The position numbers and the translations under genes were made by a program. The notes below the pieces were generated by a model. That model made no database searches. It was not told the origin of the DNA and saw only the letters and a program-made list of their open reading frames with translations. A stretch of DNA of 64,000 bases. Source: JAEXNA01 sp041676625. GTDB lineage: Bacteria > Vulcanimicrobiota > Xenobia > Xenobiales > JADMJV01. Below, piece after piece: positions 1 through 7,937 of the stretch. Location: the NCBI GenBank assembly GCA_041676625.1, contig JBAYRN010000016.1, positions 1 through 64,000 on the forward strand, given 5' to 3'. The number at the start of each line of letters is the position of its first letter. Positions within the stretch are counted from its first letter, which is position 1.

Positions 1-120
1 CTGGAAGTCGCCGGTTGAGATCCCCTTGAGGTACAGCCAGGGCAGCAGACCCTCAACACTCTTCGTCTTCTTTAAGTAAGGCGGAATAAGGCCCGAGTTG
101 AACTTGACCTTGTTCTTGCC
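1..120 (-). pseudogene. IS256-family (Mutator) transposase fragment, internal part only
   Basis: Read from position 120 down to 1, the minus strand gives an open frame with the typical IS256-family transposase stretch that follows the basic N-terminal region: motifs PPYLKKTKS and LYLKGISTGDF are visible. The frame runs out of the window on the left, so I cannot see the catalytic DDE part. On its own 5' side the similarity stops abruptly at about position 118-122, where the sequence becomes the C-terminal coding region of the neighbouring beta-helix protein in another frame. No transposase start codon and no terminal inverted repeat is visible at the junction, so this is a 5'-truncated copy and not an intact insertion. 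Family assignment rests on recalled motifs and is fairly firm; the extent outside the window is unknown. Confidence 0.75.
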
Positions 121-2648
121 GGGTCGGTGACGATGGTTGTGAAGAGTCCTGGGTTCAACTGCCCCATCGGACCTGAAATCTGACCCCACCAGGAGCCGGA
201 GGTATCCACCGTGGCACTTCCCATGTTGTTGGCGTTGAAGGTCGTGATAACTCCGGTGCCGGTGAACTCGTTTCCGGTAAAATCGGCCGCCAGTCCGTTG
301 GCCAACCTGATCCAGATATGGTTGTCGGTCTGATTGAGAAAGCCGTTTCCGGTAACCACCGCGTCCACGACATCCAAGAAGAACACGCCGGTACCGTTTC
401 CGATGAATGAATTTCCGGTGGCCGTGAACCTGAGTATGGAAAAGCTTCCCGCCCCTTCCGGCCGGATGGCGTTATCCCAACCAGTGAAGTTGCTGTTGCT
501 AACGGTGACGTCGGCGGGGGCGTCGAAGTTGTTTTGGACGGCGATACCCCGGTCGAACAGGCCGGGTCCGCCCAAAAATAGGCTGTTTTTCACGGTAAGG
601 TTGTCGGAGTCGTCGTTCATGAGTATCGCGACTTCCACGTTGTCGGGAGGCTGGTCGTCGGTGTTGCCGGTCTCGAAGCGAAAACCGTCGATGGTAACGT
701 GGTTGTTATCGACCGTGATACGCTCCAATCGAGACTCGCCGGCGCGGGTTCCGGGCTCGACCCCCACGGAGATCCCCTGATTGGCACCGTTGAGAGTGAG
801 AAACTGCAGACTGAAGGCGTCGGCTACCCTAATGGTTCCGGCCTCGCCGTCGTTGGTAAAGTCGCCGGGGGCCGCGCTGATAATCGAGTAGCGTCCATCG
901 GCGAGAGCCGCTACATAGTCCACGGCAGCCTGGATGGAGGTGTAGCTCTGGCCCACCACCACCGGCCCGTCCTCGTCGATCCTTAAGAGTACGGCATCGA
1001 TCCCCCCCACCGTGATTTCGACGGTTCTGAGAGGTGAAGTTCCACCTTGACCATCGGTGACGACGACACTAACGCAAACTACGTCCGCCAGAGTGCTGCT
1101 AGTGGTATCTACTTGAATAGTCTGTAGGTAGCTAGCAATAGCGGCGGGGGAGGCTTCCGTGTCCAGTGAAATTATTACGTTGCCGGGGTTTGCGTCGTCG
1201 ACCTGGCCGATGCTGGTTGGGGGAGCCACGATCTCGGCCCCGCTATCGGCCGTCAAGGTGATCGCACCGAGGACGAGGTTCTGCTGGTCGTCGTCGAAGG
1301 CCACCGAGGCGAAAGCGTGGCTGTTTGACTGGTTGCCCACTCCACCGGTAACGGCAAGGGTGGGATTCTGGTTTCCACCCGCGCCAAAATCCACGGTCAC
1401 ATCGATCACATCGTCGGGCACCAAAGCAAACATGCCCGCTACGGAGGCTGTTATTGTGGTCGACCCTTGACGAAGAATGGTAACGGTTCCGTTACTGTCG
1501 ACACCCACCACGCCGGGGTCGGTTGAGGTGTAGACCAGACCGAACGAAGAGTTGATGTCCATCGGACTCCCGTTCTCGAAGGTGGCTTGGGTCGTTAACT
1601 GGGTGGTGGCTTGGTCGAGCGTCAGGGTCAGAGGTTCGGGAGTGGTATCGATACTGGTGATATCACCCGGAATATCGAGGACATTCACATTCTGAGTACC
1701 CACCGCGAGGCCGGCCGTTGCTGTCACAACGACGTCGTCGGCGGTTGTCGCTTCTTCGCTCCCGCTGGTGAGAAGACCCGTGGAGATATCGATTGTGGTC
1801 CCGTTGTTGCTGGCCACGGTCCAGGAGACGGGGCCGGTAGCGATCGGATTACCGTTTTGGTCGAACCCGAGAACTGAGAACTGAAGCGTGTTGCCTCCGC
1901 TTTGCACCACTACAGGATCCGGCGTGTTTGGCATGATCTCAACTGTTTGCACACTCAACCCCGCGCCAACGGTCAAAGCCGCCGGACTACTGGTTACACC
2001 GCCCGCTGTGGCAGTGATCGAACCCTCGCCGTCGGCCGTACCGGTGGCAAGACCAGTCGTTTCGTTGATACTTGCCTGACCGGTGGCTTGCCAGCCCACC
2101 GGGCCGGCCAGCACATCGCCGTTGGAAAAATTGACGGCGGCGACGAACTGGAAGCTCCCGCCTACCGTGGTGCTAGCCGAGGTCGGAGAGACCACCACTG
2201 AGTCCAGAGTCACGATAAGACTCGTGGTGTTTGAAAAATCCATGGTGACTTCCCCTCTCGAAATCACTTGCAAAGGCCCGCTCGTTTCCAGAATGGGAAA
2301 TCCGTTGCCGGCCAGAGCCGTGATCACCACGGAGCGGGTGCGAGAGTCCACCGACTGAATGGTAATGGAATTGGCGAAGTCTCTGACTTCGGTTTGCAGG
2401 AGAGCCCCCGAACCGTTGACCCCTTCGTAGAATCGAAAACGGATGCTGGTGGTGGCAACGGGTACCTCCAGAGGAGCTTGAGCTTTGATGAAATTAAAGG
2501 TCACCGATCCCGGGGGAAGAGAGACACTTGAAAAGTCTTGATCCGACCCGGACGAAGCGTTTGTGCAGCCCGCGAATAGAAGAGTAACAACCAGCAGCAA
2601 GACACCAAGAGTACGCGACGCCCGCTTGGCATAGCTCAATTTGAACAT
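72..2648 (-). CDS. Surface lipoprotein with Ig-like repeats and parallel beta-helix, 3' end disrupted
   Basis: About 858 residues from the ATG at 2648, preferred to the upstream ATG at 2678 because TTGGGGAAAATTC gives a usable ribosome site and the protein then starts MFKLSYAKR followed by a hydrophobic stretch and lipobox LFAGC. This predicts a lipid-anchored envelope protein. After it come several BIG2-type Ig-like modules (SVVVSPTSASTTVGG and similar, about residues 135-410), a cadherin/calcium-type module, then a right-handed beta-helix region with repeats such as NNLTVKNSLFLGG and VTGNGFLNQ and the signature SGSWWGQISGP typical of beta-helix ends. Such proteins are usually adhesins or polysaccharide-binding surface proteins; the ligand is unknown. 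The last 17 or so residues are encoded by transposase DNA read out of frame, so the native C-terminus is lost. Function is inferred only from architecture. Confidence 0.85.
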   Translation of the reverse strand: MFKLSYAKRASRTLGVLLLVVTLLFAGCTNASSGSDQDFSSVSLPPGSVTFNFIKAQAPLEVPVATTSIRFRFYEGVNGSGALLQTEVRDFANSITIQSVDSRTRSVVITALAGNGFPILETSGPLQVISRGEVTMDFSNTTSLIVTLDSVVVSPTSASTTVGGSFQFVAAVNFSNGDVLAGPVGWQATGQASINETTGLATGTADGEGSITATAGGVTSSPAALTVGAGLSVQTVEIMPNTPDPVVVQSGGNTLQFSVLGFDQNGNPIATGPVSWTVASNNGTTIDISTGLLTSGSEEATTADDVVVTATAGLAVGTQNVNVLDIPGDITSIDTTPEPLTLTLDQATTQLTTQATFENGSPMDINSSFGLVYTSTDPGVVGVDSNGTVTILRQGSTTITASVAGMFALVPDDVIDVTVDFGAGGNQNPTLAVTGGVGNQSNSHAFASVAFDDDQQNLVLGAITLTADSGAEIVAPPTSIGQVDDANPGNVIISLDTEASPAAIASYLQTIQVDTTSSTLADVVCVSVVVTDGQGGTSPLRTVEITVGGIDAVLLRIDEDGPVVVGQSYTSIQAAVDYVAALADGRYSIISAAPGDFTNDGEAGTIRVADAFSLQFLTLNGANQGISVGVEPGTRAGESRLERITVDNNHVTIDGFRFETGNTDDQPPDNVEVAILMNDDSDNLTVKNSLFLGGPGLFDRGIAVQNNFDAPADVTVSNSNFTGWDNAIRPEGAGSFSILRFTATGNSFIGNGTGVFFLDVVDAVVTGNGFLNQTDNHIWIRLANGLAADFTGNEFTGTGVITTFNANNMGSATVDTSGSWWGQISGPMGQLNPGLFTTIVTDPARTRSSSTRALFRLT

Positions 2649-2856
2649 GAATTTTCCCCAATTGATTATGCATCTCAATGAGATGCGGTATCAGGGACTC
2701 TCCGGATCGCTGATCCGGAGGTAAGGGCTACAGTTTTTGAAGCCGACCCGTGCCATGGGTCCCTCGCTGGCTCTCGGTGATTGTTCCAAATCTCAGAGGC
2801 CACCTTCAGGCTTTGGTCAGATTGTCGAACCTTATCCGGATGCATTATTAAACGTA

Positions 2857-2885
2857 TACTCTCATTCGGGTACCAGCGTAACTGG
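2857..2885 (+). promoter_or_regulatory. TACY-N8-RGTA palindrome with GTAACT extension (site A)
   Basis: TACTC-TCATTC-GGGTA at 2857-2872, followed by CCAGCGTAACTGG. It lies about 55 bases upstream of the secreted protein at 2939. The two half-sites face each other in the 7-2-7 geometry known for NarL-type binding sites. The same arrangement recurs in other intergenic regions of this window (sites B-J). Assignment to a regulator is inference. Confidence 0.5.
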
Positions 2886-2938
2886 GCGGGACTCCTCCGA
2901 AAGAGTATCCTCGTGGGATATCGCCACTGTGAGGTTTC

Positions 2939-3364
2939 ATGAAAAAAAGCTGCATCCAAATCTTCTCCGTTCTCATTCTCTCTACACTCTGTTCTCTTGC
3001 GGTCACCGCGGAGGTCAATATCGAAGAGTTGCTGGTACGGCGTGGATCGGCCAGTCTCAACATAAGACTGACCATTAACAACCCGTCGAAAGTACGTCAA
3101 CTCGGACCGGTGGTCGCCCAACTTTACGCTCGGGCAAACTCCTCGGAGCAATGGGTCCTTCTGCGCACCTGGGACAATATCAGCACCTTGGGGCCGGGCC
3201 ATAGAACCTCACGAGACTTCTTTGAAGAGAACAGTTTCTTTCTGGAAAAACTCGCCGACGAAGACCAATTCGAGGTTCGCGCGGTGGTCACAGGTCCTGA
3301 AGCAACGAAGGCAGCCGAAAAGGTCTCGCCTTATCGGACCTGGTTTGAAGACATGACCCAATAA
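2939..3364 (+). CDS. Small secreted protein, full-length paralogue of the one at 43097
   Basis: 141 residues. A Sec signal peptide is clear (MKKSC, hydrophobic core, cleavage near SLAVTA-EV). The mature part is about 115 residues with no cysteines and no family I recognise; it begins EVNIEELLVRRG and ends AAEKVSPYRTWFEDMTQ. Its central part looks like a small beta-rich domain (LNIRLTINNPSKVRQLGPVV). The striking fact is a second gene at 43097-43318 that shares the beginning, the middle block DNISTLGPGHRTSRDFFEE and the end, but lacks 42 and 26 residues in between with no other length change. A regulatory palindrome precedes both copies. Likely exported to the periplasm or outside; role unknown. 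Confidence 0.8.
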   Translation: MKKSCIQIFSVLILSTLCSLAVTAEVNIEELLVRRGSASLNIRLTINNPSKVRQLGPVVAQLYARANSSEQWVLLRTWDNISTLGPGHRTSRDFFEENSFFLEKLADEDQFEVRAVVTGPEATKAAEKVSPYRTWFEDMTQ

Positions 3365-3398
3365 AGGGGGCGAGGGCCAGGCCGATCGCGTACCTGTG

Positions 3399-3414
3399 TA
3401 CTGCCCCTCAGGTA
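3399..3414. promoter_or_regulatory. TACY-N8-RGTA palindrome (site B)
   Basis: TACTG-CCCCTC-AGGTA, about 45 bases upstream of the ATG at 3459. It matches the TACY-N8-RGTA pattern exactly. The downstream GTMACTT extension seen at other sites is not convincing here. Confidence 0.4.
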
Positions 3415-3458
3415 TTACCACCTCTGGCTTACCGCCACCGATCGTCTACACTAAAATC

Positions 3459-3836
3459 ATGAAACAATTCCCCGGCCTCCCCACAATCTTTATTCTCACC
3501 CTTTGCTTAGCCTGGAGCCTTACCGCTCCGCCGGCAAGCGCTCAACTCCTTTTGGCCACCGGCCGCTACCGAGTGGTCAGTGTGGACCAGGCGGAGCAAC
3601 GTATTGGCGTAGCTCGCCCCGATGACTCCCCCAAGGTTCGCCAAACCTGGGTCTATCTCAAACCGGACACCGTGATGGTGAGGCGCCGCTACCAGGGCAA
3701 CGGGTCTTTCAAGGATGAGTTCATCACTTACAACGCCATGTATGAGGTACTGCGCAATCACAAGGGAGAGCTCGTGAAAATTCACGGAGGTCGCGACTGG
3801 GATAGCAGCATCGACGCTAAGAAAATCTGGATGTAA
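3459..3836 (+). CDS. Secreted hypothetical protein
   Basis: 125 residues from the ATG at 3459, chosen because it is the first methionine followed directly by a signal peptide (MKQFPGLPTIFILTLCLAW ... PPASA-QLLL). The upstream in-frame methionine would put 21 non-signal residues in front. The mature protein is about 95 residues, rich in beta-type sequence (GRYRVVSVDQAEQRIGV, VYLKPDTVMVRRRY), with no cysteine. I do not recognise a family. It lies between the secreted protein at 2939 and the membrane GAF protein at 3869, same strand, with a palindromic site just upstream. Confidence 0.7.
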   Translation: MKQFPGLPTIFILTLCLAWSLTAPPASAQLLLATGRYRVVSVDQAEQRIGVARPDDSPKVRQTWVYLKPDTVMVRRRYQGNGSFKDEFITYNAMYEVLRNHKGELVKIHGGRDWDSSIDAKKIWM

Positions 3837-3868
3837 CTCATATCTCGCGGGGGGGTAAGGCGGTCCTC

Positions 3869-4804
3869 ATGCCAAAGCGCATACAAGTTCTAGAAATCCT
3901 CGCAATATACGCTGTGATCGGCTTGTTCGGTTGGCAGTACAACGCAGGCGACTGGGCTTTCATCGGAGTGACTTTTCACCCCTATCTTGCGGTGATCATC
4001 ATCGTGGGATCACTCCGGGGCTCATCGCAGTCCCTGACACTCACCTCAAGTCTGCTCGCAACATTGCTCTACCTGATTGGCCTGATGCAAATTCCTGTCC
4101 CACCGAGCCTATCCGGTTTGCCCATCCTTGCCTTCGTGATCACCGGAGTCGTTCTCGGACTGGGTCAAAGAGCAAGCCGTAGAAAGCTCCAGGCGTTCCG
4201 CTTTCACCTCAAGGAGTCGTTCCTGAGTCGCGATCAGCTCCGGCGGAGTGTAGGTGCTTTGGAGTGCACGAACGAGACTCTAAACCACCAGGTACAGGGT
4301 CAACTGGTGACTCCCTATTCGTTCTCTGAAATTGCCCGCCGCCTATCGCTCCTCGACGAACGCGATCTCTATCAAGAGATGTGCACCGCCGTCTGCGAGT
4401 ATATTCACGCCGAAGTGGCTTCCTTCTACCTCTTGACGGAAGATGGAAATTTCAAAGAGGTGGCTAGAATGGGTTCTCGCAATCATCCCTTTCCAGTCGC
4501 TGACAAAACCGAAGAGCAACCCCTGGTAAAGCTCGCGCAGACCACTCGGGCAGCCGTGACCAGGCTGGACCTCGGCATCCACGCGATGGACAAGAGCACC
4601 GCGAAGAAATGCCTTATGTGCGCCCCCCTGCTTCATAAGCAAACCGGGGCGACTATGGGAGTGCTGTGCGTAGACAAGATGCCGTTCGCCAGGTTCAACA
4701 ACGTCAGCAAAAGATCTCTAAGAGCTTTAGCTGACTTTTCGGCGGGAGCGCTGGCCAATGCCAGAGAGCGAAGGGCACTTCGAGAAGAAGTTGGGTTGAG
4801 TTAG
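3869..4804 (+). CDS. Membrane-anchored GAF-domain sensor (PelD-like layout without GGDEF)
   Basis: 311 residues. The N-terminal 105 residues contain about four hydrophobic helices (LEILAIYAVIGLFGW, YLAVIIIVGSL, LLATLLYLIGLM, LPILAFVITGVVLGL), followed by a charged linker that is probably coiled coil and a GAF domain from about residue 150 to 300 (LYQEMCTAVCEYIHAEVASFYLL, MGVLCVDKMPFARF). This order resembles PelD, the exopolysaccharide regulator, but no degenerate GGDEF domain follows. Instead the next gene, beginning right after the stop codon, encodes two PilZ domains, and a glycosyltransferase follows at 5830. A role in sensing and surface-polysaccharide control is inferred from that context. 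The GAF ligand cannot be told from sequence. Confidence 0.75.
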   Translation: MPKRIQVLEILAIYAVIGLFGWQYNAGDWAFIGVTFHPYLAVIIIVGSLRGSSQSLTLTSSLLATLLYLIGLMQIPVPPSLSGLPILAFVITGVVLGLGQRASRRKLQAFRFHLKESFLSRDQLRRSVGALECTNETLNHQVQGQLVTPYSFSEIARRLSLLDERDLYQEMCTAVCEYIHAEVASFYLLTEDGNFKEVARMGSRNHPFPVADKTEEQPLVKLAQTTRAAVTRLDLGIHAMDKSTAKKCLMCAPLLHKQTGATMGVLCVDKMPFARFNNVSKRSLRALADFSAGALANARERRALREEVGLS

Positions 4805-5548
4805 TTGTTCAGAGAGGCTTTCGATAAGATCGGCCAATTCTTAACGGGGGGTCCCTCCCATGTCGGCCTGGAGAGACGACATGCGCCGCGTCTTGCCGGC
4901 CAGTGGGCCGCTATCGCTCGAAACGGTAACGACCAATTCCCCGTTTCCATAGTCAACGTCGGACCATCGGGCCTGGGCCTCGAAGCAAGCCGGCGCTCGG
5001 CTTCCGGGAACATAATCTCCATATCACCCGCCCCCGCCCATCACGCCGGCGCGAACGAAAGCGAAGTCGAAATTGAAGTAAAGTGGTGCTACGTCCGGGA
5101 GCACGATGGCAGGGTCATCATCGGAACACGTTTCGTCGCGGGAAATCATCTTGAAGAGAGCTGGCTCGGGCCCCTATTGCGAGAAGCCTCGTTGAACTGG
5201 GGTGATCAGGAGCAGAAACGCAAGCACGTTCGCTTAAACTCCGTGCTCAAAGCCGAGCTGCGGGAGTTGGAGACCGGCCGCTATCTCAACGAAGGCGACG
5301 TATCGAACATCAGTTTAGGCGGCATTCTCGTCAAAACCACAAAGTCCATGCACGCCGTGCCTCCGCTGCTGGTCCTCATCGGACCTTACTCCAACTACCC
5401 CACACTCTTTTTACCGGCCCGTCTGGTCAATAGCCGCCAGGACGATGATGGTCGAGTATTTCTTCACGCACTGGAGTTTCTGAATACAAGTCCGGAGCAA
5501 AAAGAAACCCTCGAGAGTCTTATCAAGGGAATCATGGAAGAGAGTTGA
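4805..5548 (+). CDS. Tandem PilZ-domain protein (c-di-GMP effector)
   Basis: 247 residues starting with TTG immediately after the TAG stop of the GAF protein, so the two genes are almost certainly co-translated. Two PilZ modules are visible. The first (about residues 25-120) has ERRHAPR but only NVGPSGLG in place of the usual D/NxSxxG motif, so it may be degenerate. The second (about residues 137-235) has the canonical arginines in KRKHVR and NISLGG, the residues that wrap c-di-GMP. The protein is soluble, with no signal or membrane segment. The pairing with a membrane GAF sensor suggests a c-di-GMP-dependent output on polysaccharide or motility. Target unknown. Confidence 0.85.
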   Translation: MFREAFDKIGQFLTGGPSHVGLERRHAPRLAGQWAAIARNGNDQFPVSIVNVGPSGLGLEASRRSASGNIISISPAPAHHAGANESEVEIEVKWCYVREHDGRVIIGTRFVAGNHLEESWLGPLLREASLNWGDQEQKRKHVRLNSVLKAELRELETGRYLNEGDVSNISLGGILVKTTKSMHAVPPLLVLIGPYSNYPTLFLPARLVNSRQDDDGRVFLHALEFLNTSPEQKETLESLIKGIMEES

Positions 5549-5573
5549 GCTACCGCGCGCTGGCCGAGCCAAG

Positions 5574-5702
5574 CTACTTCTTTGGCAGCTTCGGAACTAT
5601 TTTCGCGTCGATAGCCGCCTGCTTCTTCTTGTCGTCGGCTGCCGACTTTAGCTTCTTCTGCTTAGTGTTCTTATTTGCTGATTTTGGATTCTTGTCACCC
5701 AT
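5574..5702 (-). CDS. Small lysine-rich protein (MGDKxPKS type)
   Basis: 42 residues on the minus strand, starting MGDKNPKSANKN and ending KLPKK. It is extremely rich in lysine, alanine and asparagine with no hydrophobic core, so probably disordered and nucleic-acid-associated. Short MGDKSPKS-type proteins of this kind occur in many Proteobacteria and other phyla as uncharacterised conserved proteins. A GGAAAGG stretch lies upstream of the ATG. The opposite strand also has an open frame here, but the recognisable N-terminal motif argues that the minus strand is the coding one. No function can be assigned. Confidence 0.7.
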   Translation of the reverse strand: MGDKNPKSANKNTKQKKLKSAADDKKKQAAIDAKIVPKLPKK

Positions 5703-5829
5703 TGCTCGCTCGCCTTTCCGTGAGTCATCCCCCAGGAGATCCTACAAATCACGGCCAGATGTGCATAGGTATCGAGATACCCGCGAGGCTGCTTGAAATG
5801 TACTTGAAAAAGCCTAAGGAGCGAAGCTG

Positions 5830-7068
5830 ATGTCGTTGTCCACCAATCGCCTCCACATAGCTCACTATACCAACGTCTACAAACCTATCCTCAACGGGGT
5901 CGCAGTCTCGGTAGAGAGCTTTCGCAGCGCACTCGGCGCCCTGGGCCACCAGGTTTACGTCTTCGCACCGGCGGCGGGCGATTACCGGGATCTGGAAAGG
6001 TTCATCGTCCGCTACCCCGCCTTCGATCTACCCATGCAGAAGTACCCCATCGCCGTGCCTGTCTCGCCCGCGGCGGAAAGTTTCCTTGAGCTCGCCAAAC
6101 CGGATCTCTTGCACGCCCACCATCCCGCGATTCTGGGTAGAGCAGCCTTGCATCACGCCGAGAGACATGGACTGCCATTGGTATTCACCTATCATACTCG
6201 TTATCACGACTACTCTCACTACGCGGCACCGTTTCCCAAGGATAAGGTGGATGACCTTATCACCCATTGGATCGGTCATTTCATGGCTTGCTGCCACAGG
6301 GTGGTGGTGCCGAGTCAGAGCATCAAGGTGATGGTCGAGCAGCTTTACGGACTGTCCGAAGGTGTCGAAGTCGTCGCGACCGGAGTCGATTCCGAACATT
6401 TCCGGCCTGGAGATCGGGGGCTCGCGCGATTGAAGCTCGGTTGGCCTGAATCAGACCTGGTTCTCATCTCCGTGGGGCGTCTGGCCAAGGAGAAAAACTT
6501 CACCCTCTTGTTGGAGTCGGTTTCCCTCTTAACTCAAACCGAAGTAGAGTGGAGGCTGGTGATCGTTGGTGAGGGCGACGAGCGGCAGGCCCTGGAACAG
6601 GCGGCACGAGACTTCGGGGTGAGCGAGCGGGTCGAATTCGTGGGCCAGGTCGAATTTTTAGATATGCCGCTCTATCTTCAGGCCTGCGACCTATTCTGCT
6701 TTGCCTCGCTCACCGAAACGCAGGGCCTGGCCACCCTGGAAGCCATGGCCACCGGTCTTGCCGTAGTGGCCGTGAAGGCTTCCGGCACTTCCGACGTGAT
6801 GACATCCGGGAGGGAAGGGTTCTTGACCGATCCCTCCCCGGCCGCTCTGGCAAAGTCCATCCGGTATATGCTGGAACATCCGGAATTCCGGCAGGCCTGC
6901 GCACAGAAAGCCATCGATACCGCCGGTGGCTGCACGCCGCTCAAACAAGCAGAACGACTTGTGGAAGTCTATCGCCAAGCCATCGAGGCCAACCGGCGGG
7001 GAATTACCCTGCACCCATATCTTCAGAGTCATTGGTCTGCCTTTCTAGAGTTCGCCGGCCTGGACTGA
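5830..7068 (+). CDS. GT4-family glycosyltransferase
   Basis: 412 residues, GT-B fold. The N-terminal half starts RLHIAHYTNVYKPILNGVA, the usual GT4 donor-independent motif, and contains HAHHPAILGRAAL and YHTRYHDYSHY. The C-terminal half has the sugar-nucleotide motifs SVGRLAKEKNF, IVGEGDER and the E-x7-E region FASLTETQGLATLEAMA. This pattern is typical of glycosyltransferases acting on glycolipids (diacylglycerol or phosphatidylinositol acceptors), but the acceptor cannot be decided here. Cytoplasmic face of the membrane expected. It follows the GAF/PilZ pair on the same strand after 280 bases and converges with the YihY-like gene, overlapping it by 65 bases at the 3' ends. Confidence 0.9.
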   Translation: MSLSTNRLHIAHYTNVYKPILNGVAVSVESFRSALGALGHQVYVFAPAAGDYRDLERFIVRYPAFDLPMQKYPIAVPVSPAAESFLELAKPDLLHAHHPAILGRAALHHAERHGLPLVFTYHTRYHDYSHYAAPFPKDKVDDLITHWIGHFMACCHRVVVPSQSIKVMVEQLYGLSEGVEVVATGVDSEHFRPGDRGLARLKLGWPESDLVLISVGRLAKEKNFTLLLESVSLLTQTEVEWRLVIVGEGDERQALEQAARDFGVSERVEFVGQVEFLDMPLYLQACDLFCFASLTETQGLATLEAMATGLAVVAVKASGTSDVMTSGREGFLTDPSPAALAKSIRYMLEHPEFRQACAQKAIDTAGGCTPLKQAERLVEVYRQAIEANRRGITLHPYLQSHWSAFLEFAGLD

Positions 7069-7915
7069 GCCCCAGTCCCGATTTTTGGCGACGATCAATG
7101 ACCCGAGTCCACTCCGCACCGAACAAGAAAATTAAACAAGCAAAATCGATCCAAAACAGGAGAATAACGAGGGCCCCGGCGGGGCCGTAACGGATCCCCA
7201 ACTGGGCATGCTCGAGGAACCAACCGAACAGCCCCTTGCTGGCCGAAAACATCAACGCAGTGAGCACCGCTCCGCTCCACACGTGGCCCCATGAGATTTT
7301 AGCGTCCGGAAGAAGCTTGAAGAGGAGGGCAAAGACCGCGGTCAAAAGGGCCAGGCTTACCACGAATTGACTCGATTTTGCGAAAGCCAACGAGACCCCG
7401 AAACGGGTCGATATCTCCTCTCCGGCCGCTCCCAGTACAGCCGACGCCAGCACGGAAAGCAGTACTATGATACCGGTACTTAAGACCACTGCCAGTGAGA
7501 GCACTCTTTTCACCACTTTCTCTTTCCAGTTCAGAACGTGGTCAGACCGCACTTTCCAGATCAAATTGAGAGCATCTTGCAGTTGAACGAAGAACCCGCT
7601 GGCGCCGATCAATAGAAACAGAAAGCCCGCCAGAGCGATGCCCTCCTCCCCGCCCTCGCGAGATTGGGCTAGAACGGCGCGGAGAAGCTCCATCGAACTC
7701 GACCCCAGAAGCCAACCCGCTTGATTGAGCAAGTACTCCTCGTTGGAACCGCTGACCAACCAGCCCACCATGTGGGCTAGCGCCACCAAAAGTGGGGGGA
7801 GCGCGGTGACCGCGTAGAAGCTGAGAGCCGCGGCCAACTGGATGGCGTTGTCGGCCAAGAAGGCCTGGAAAGCCTCTTTAAGTATGCCGTAAAGATGCCT
7901 CGGTTGCGACGGCAA
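7004..7915 (-). CDS. YihY/BrkB-family inner-membrane protein
   Basis: About 303 residues if started at the TTG at 7915, which is preceded by AAAGGTGAG. The longer frame upstream overlaps the stalk-protein gene and reads as nonsense. Six hydrophobic helices and the family signatures AIQLAAALSFYAVTALPPLLV near the start and LVILLFWIDFACLIFLFGAEW near the end are present. The family (UPF0761) was once called ribonuclease BN but is a membrane protein of unknown transport or envelope function. Its length matches the family. It follows the stalk-domain gene by 22 bases on the same strand and may be co-transcribed with it. Confidence 0.85.
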   Translation of the reverse strand: MPSQPRHLYGILKEAFQAFLADNAIQLAAALSFYAVTALPPLLVALAHMVGWLVSGSNEEYLLNQAGWLLGSSSMELLRAVLAQSREGGEEGIALAGFLFLLIGASGFFVQLQDALNLIWKVRSDHVLNWKEKVVKRVLSLAVVLSTGIIVLLSVLASAVLGAAGEEISTRFGVSLAFAKSSQFVVSLALLTAVFALLFKLLPDAKISWGHVWSGAVLTALMFSASKGLFGWFLEHAQLGIRYGPAGALVILLFWIDFACLIFLFGAEWTRVIDRRQKSGLGLSPGRRTLERQTNDSEDMGAG

Positions 7916-7937
7916 AGTCTCACCTTTTACTGTTTGT

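Noticed and set aside
1..120. Complete insertion sequence at the left edge
   Set aside because: Only an internal transposase segment is visible, without ends or start codon, so an intact element cannot be claimed.
334..2531. Many plus-strand open frames opposite the beta-helix lipoprotein
   Set aside because: They are antisense shadows; the minus-strand frame has a signal peptide, domain repeats and proper codon structure.
2675..3202. 175-residue minus-strand frame across the region before the secreted protein
   Set aside because: It runs antisense through the signal-peptide gene at 2939 and has no motif or ribosome site.
5768..5784. GGTATC-N2-GATACC palindrome before the GT4 gene as another regulon site
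   Set aside because: The half-sites face outward with respect to TACY/RGTA and do not fit the TACY-N8-RGTA spacing.
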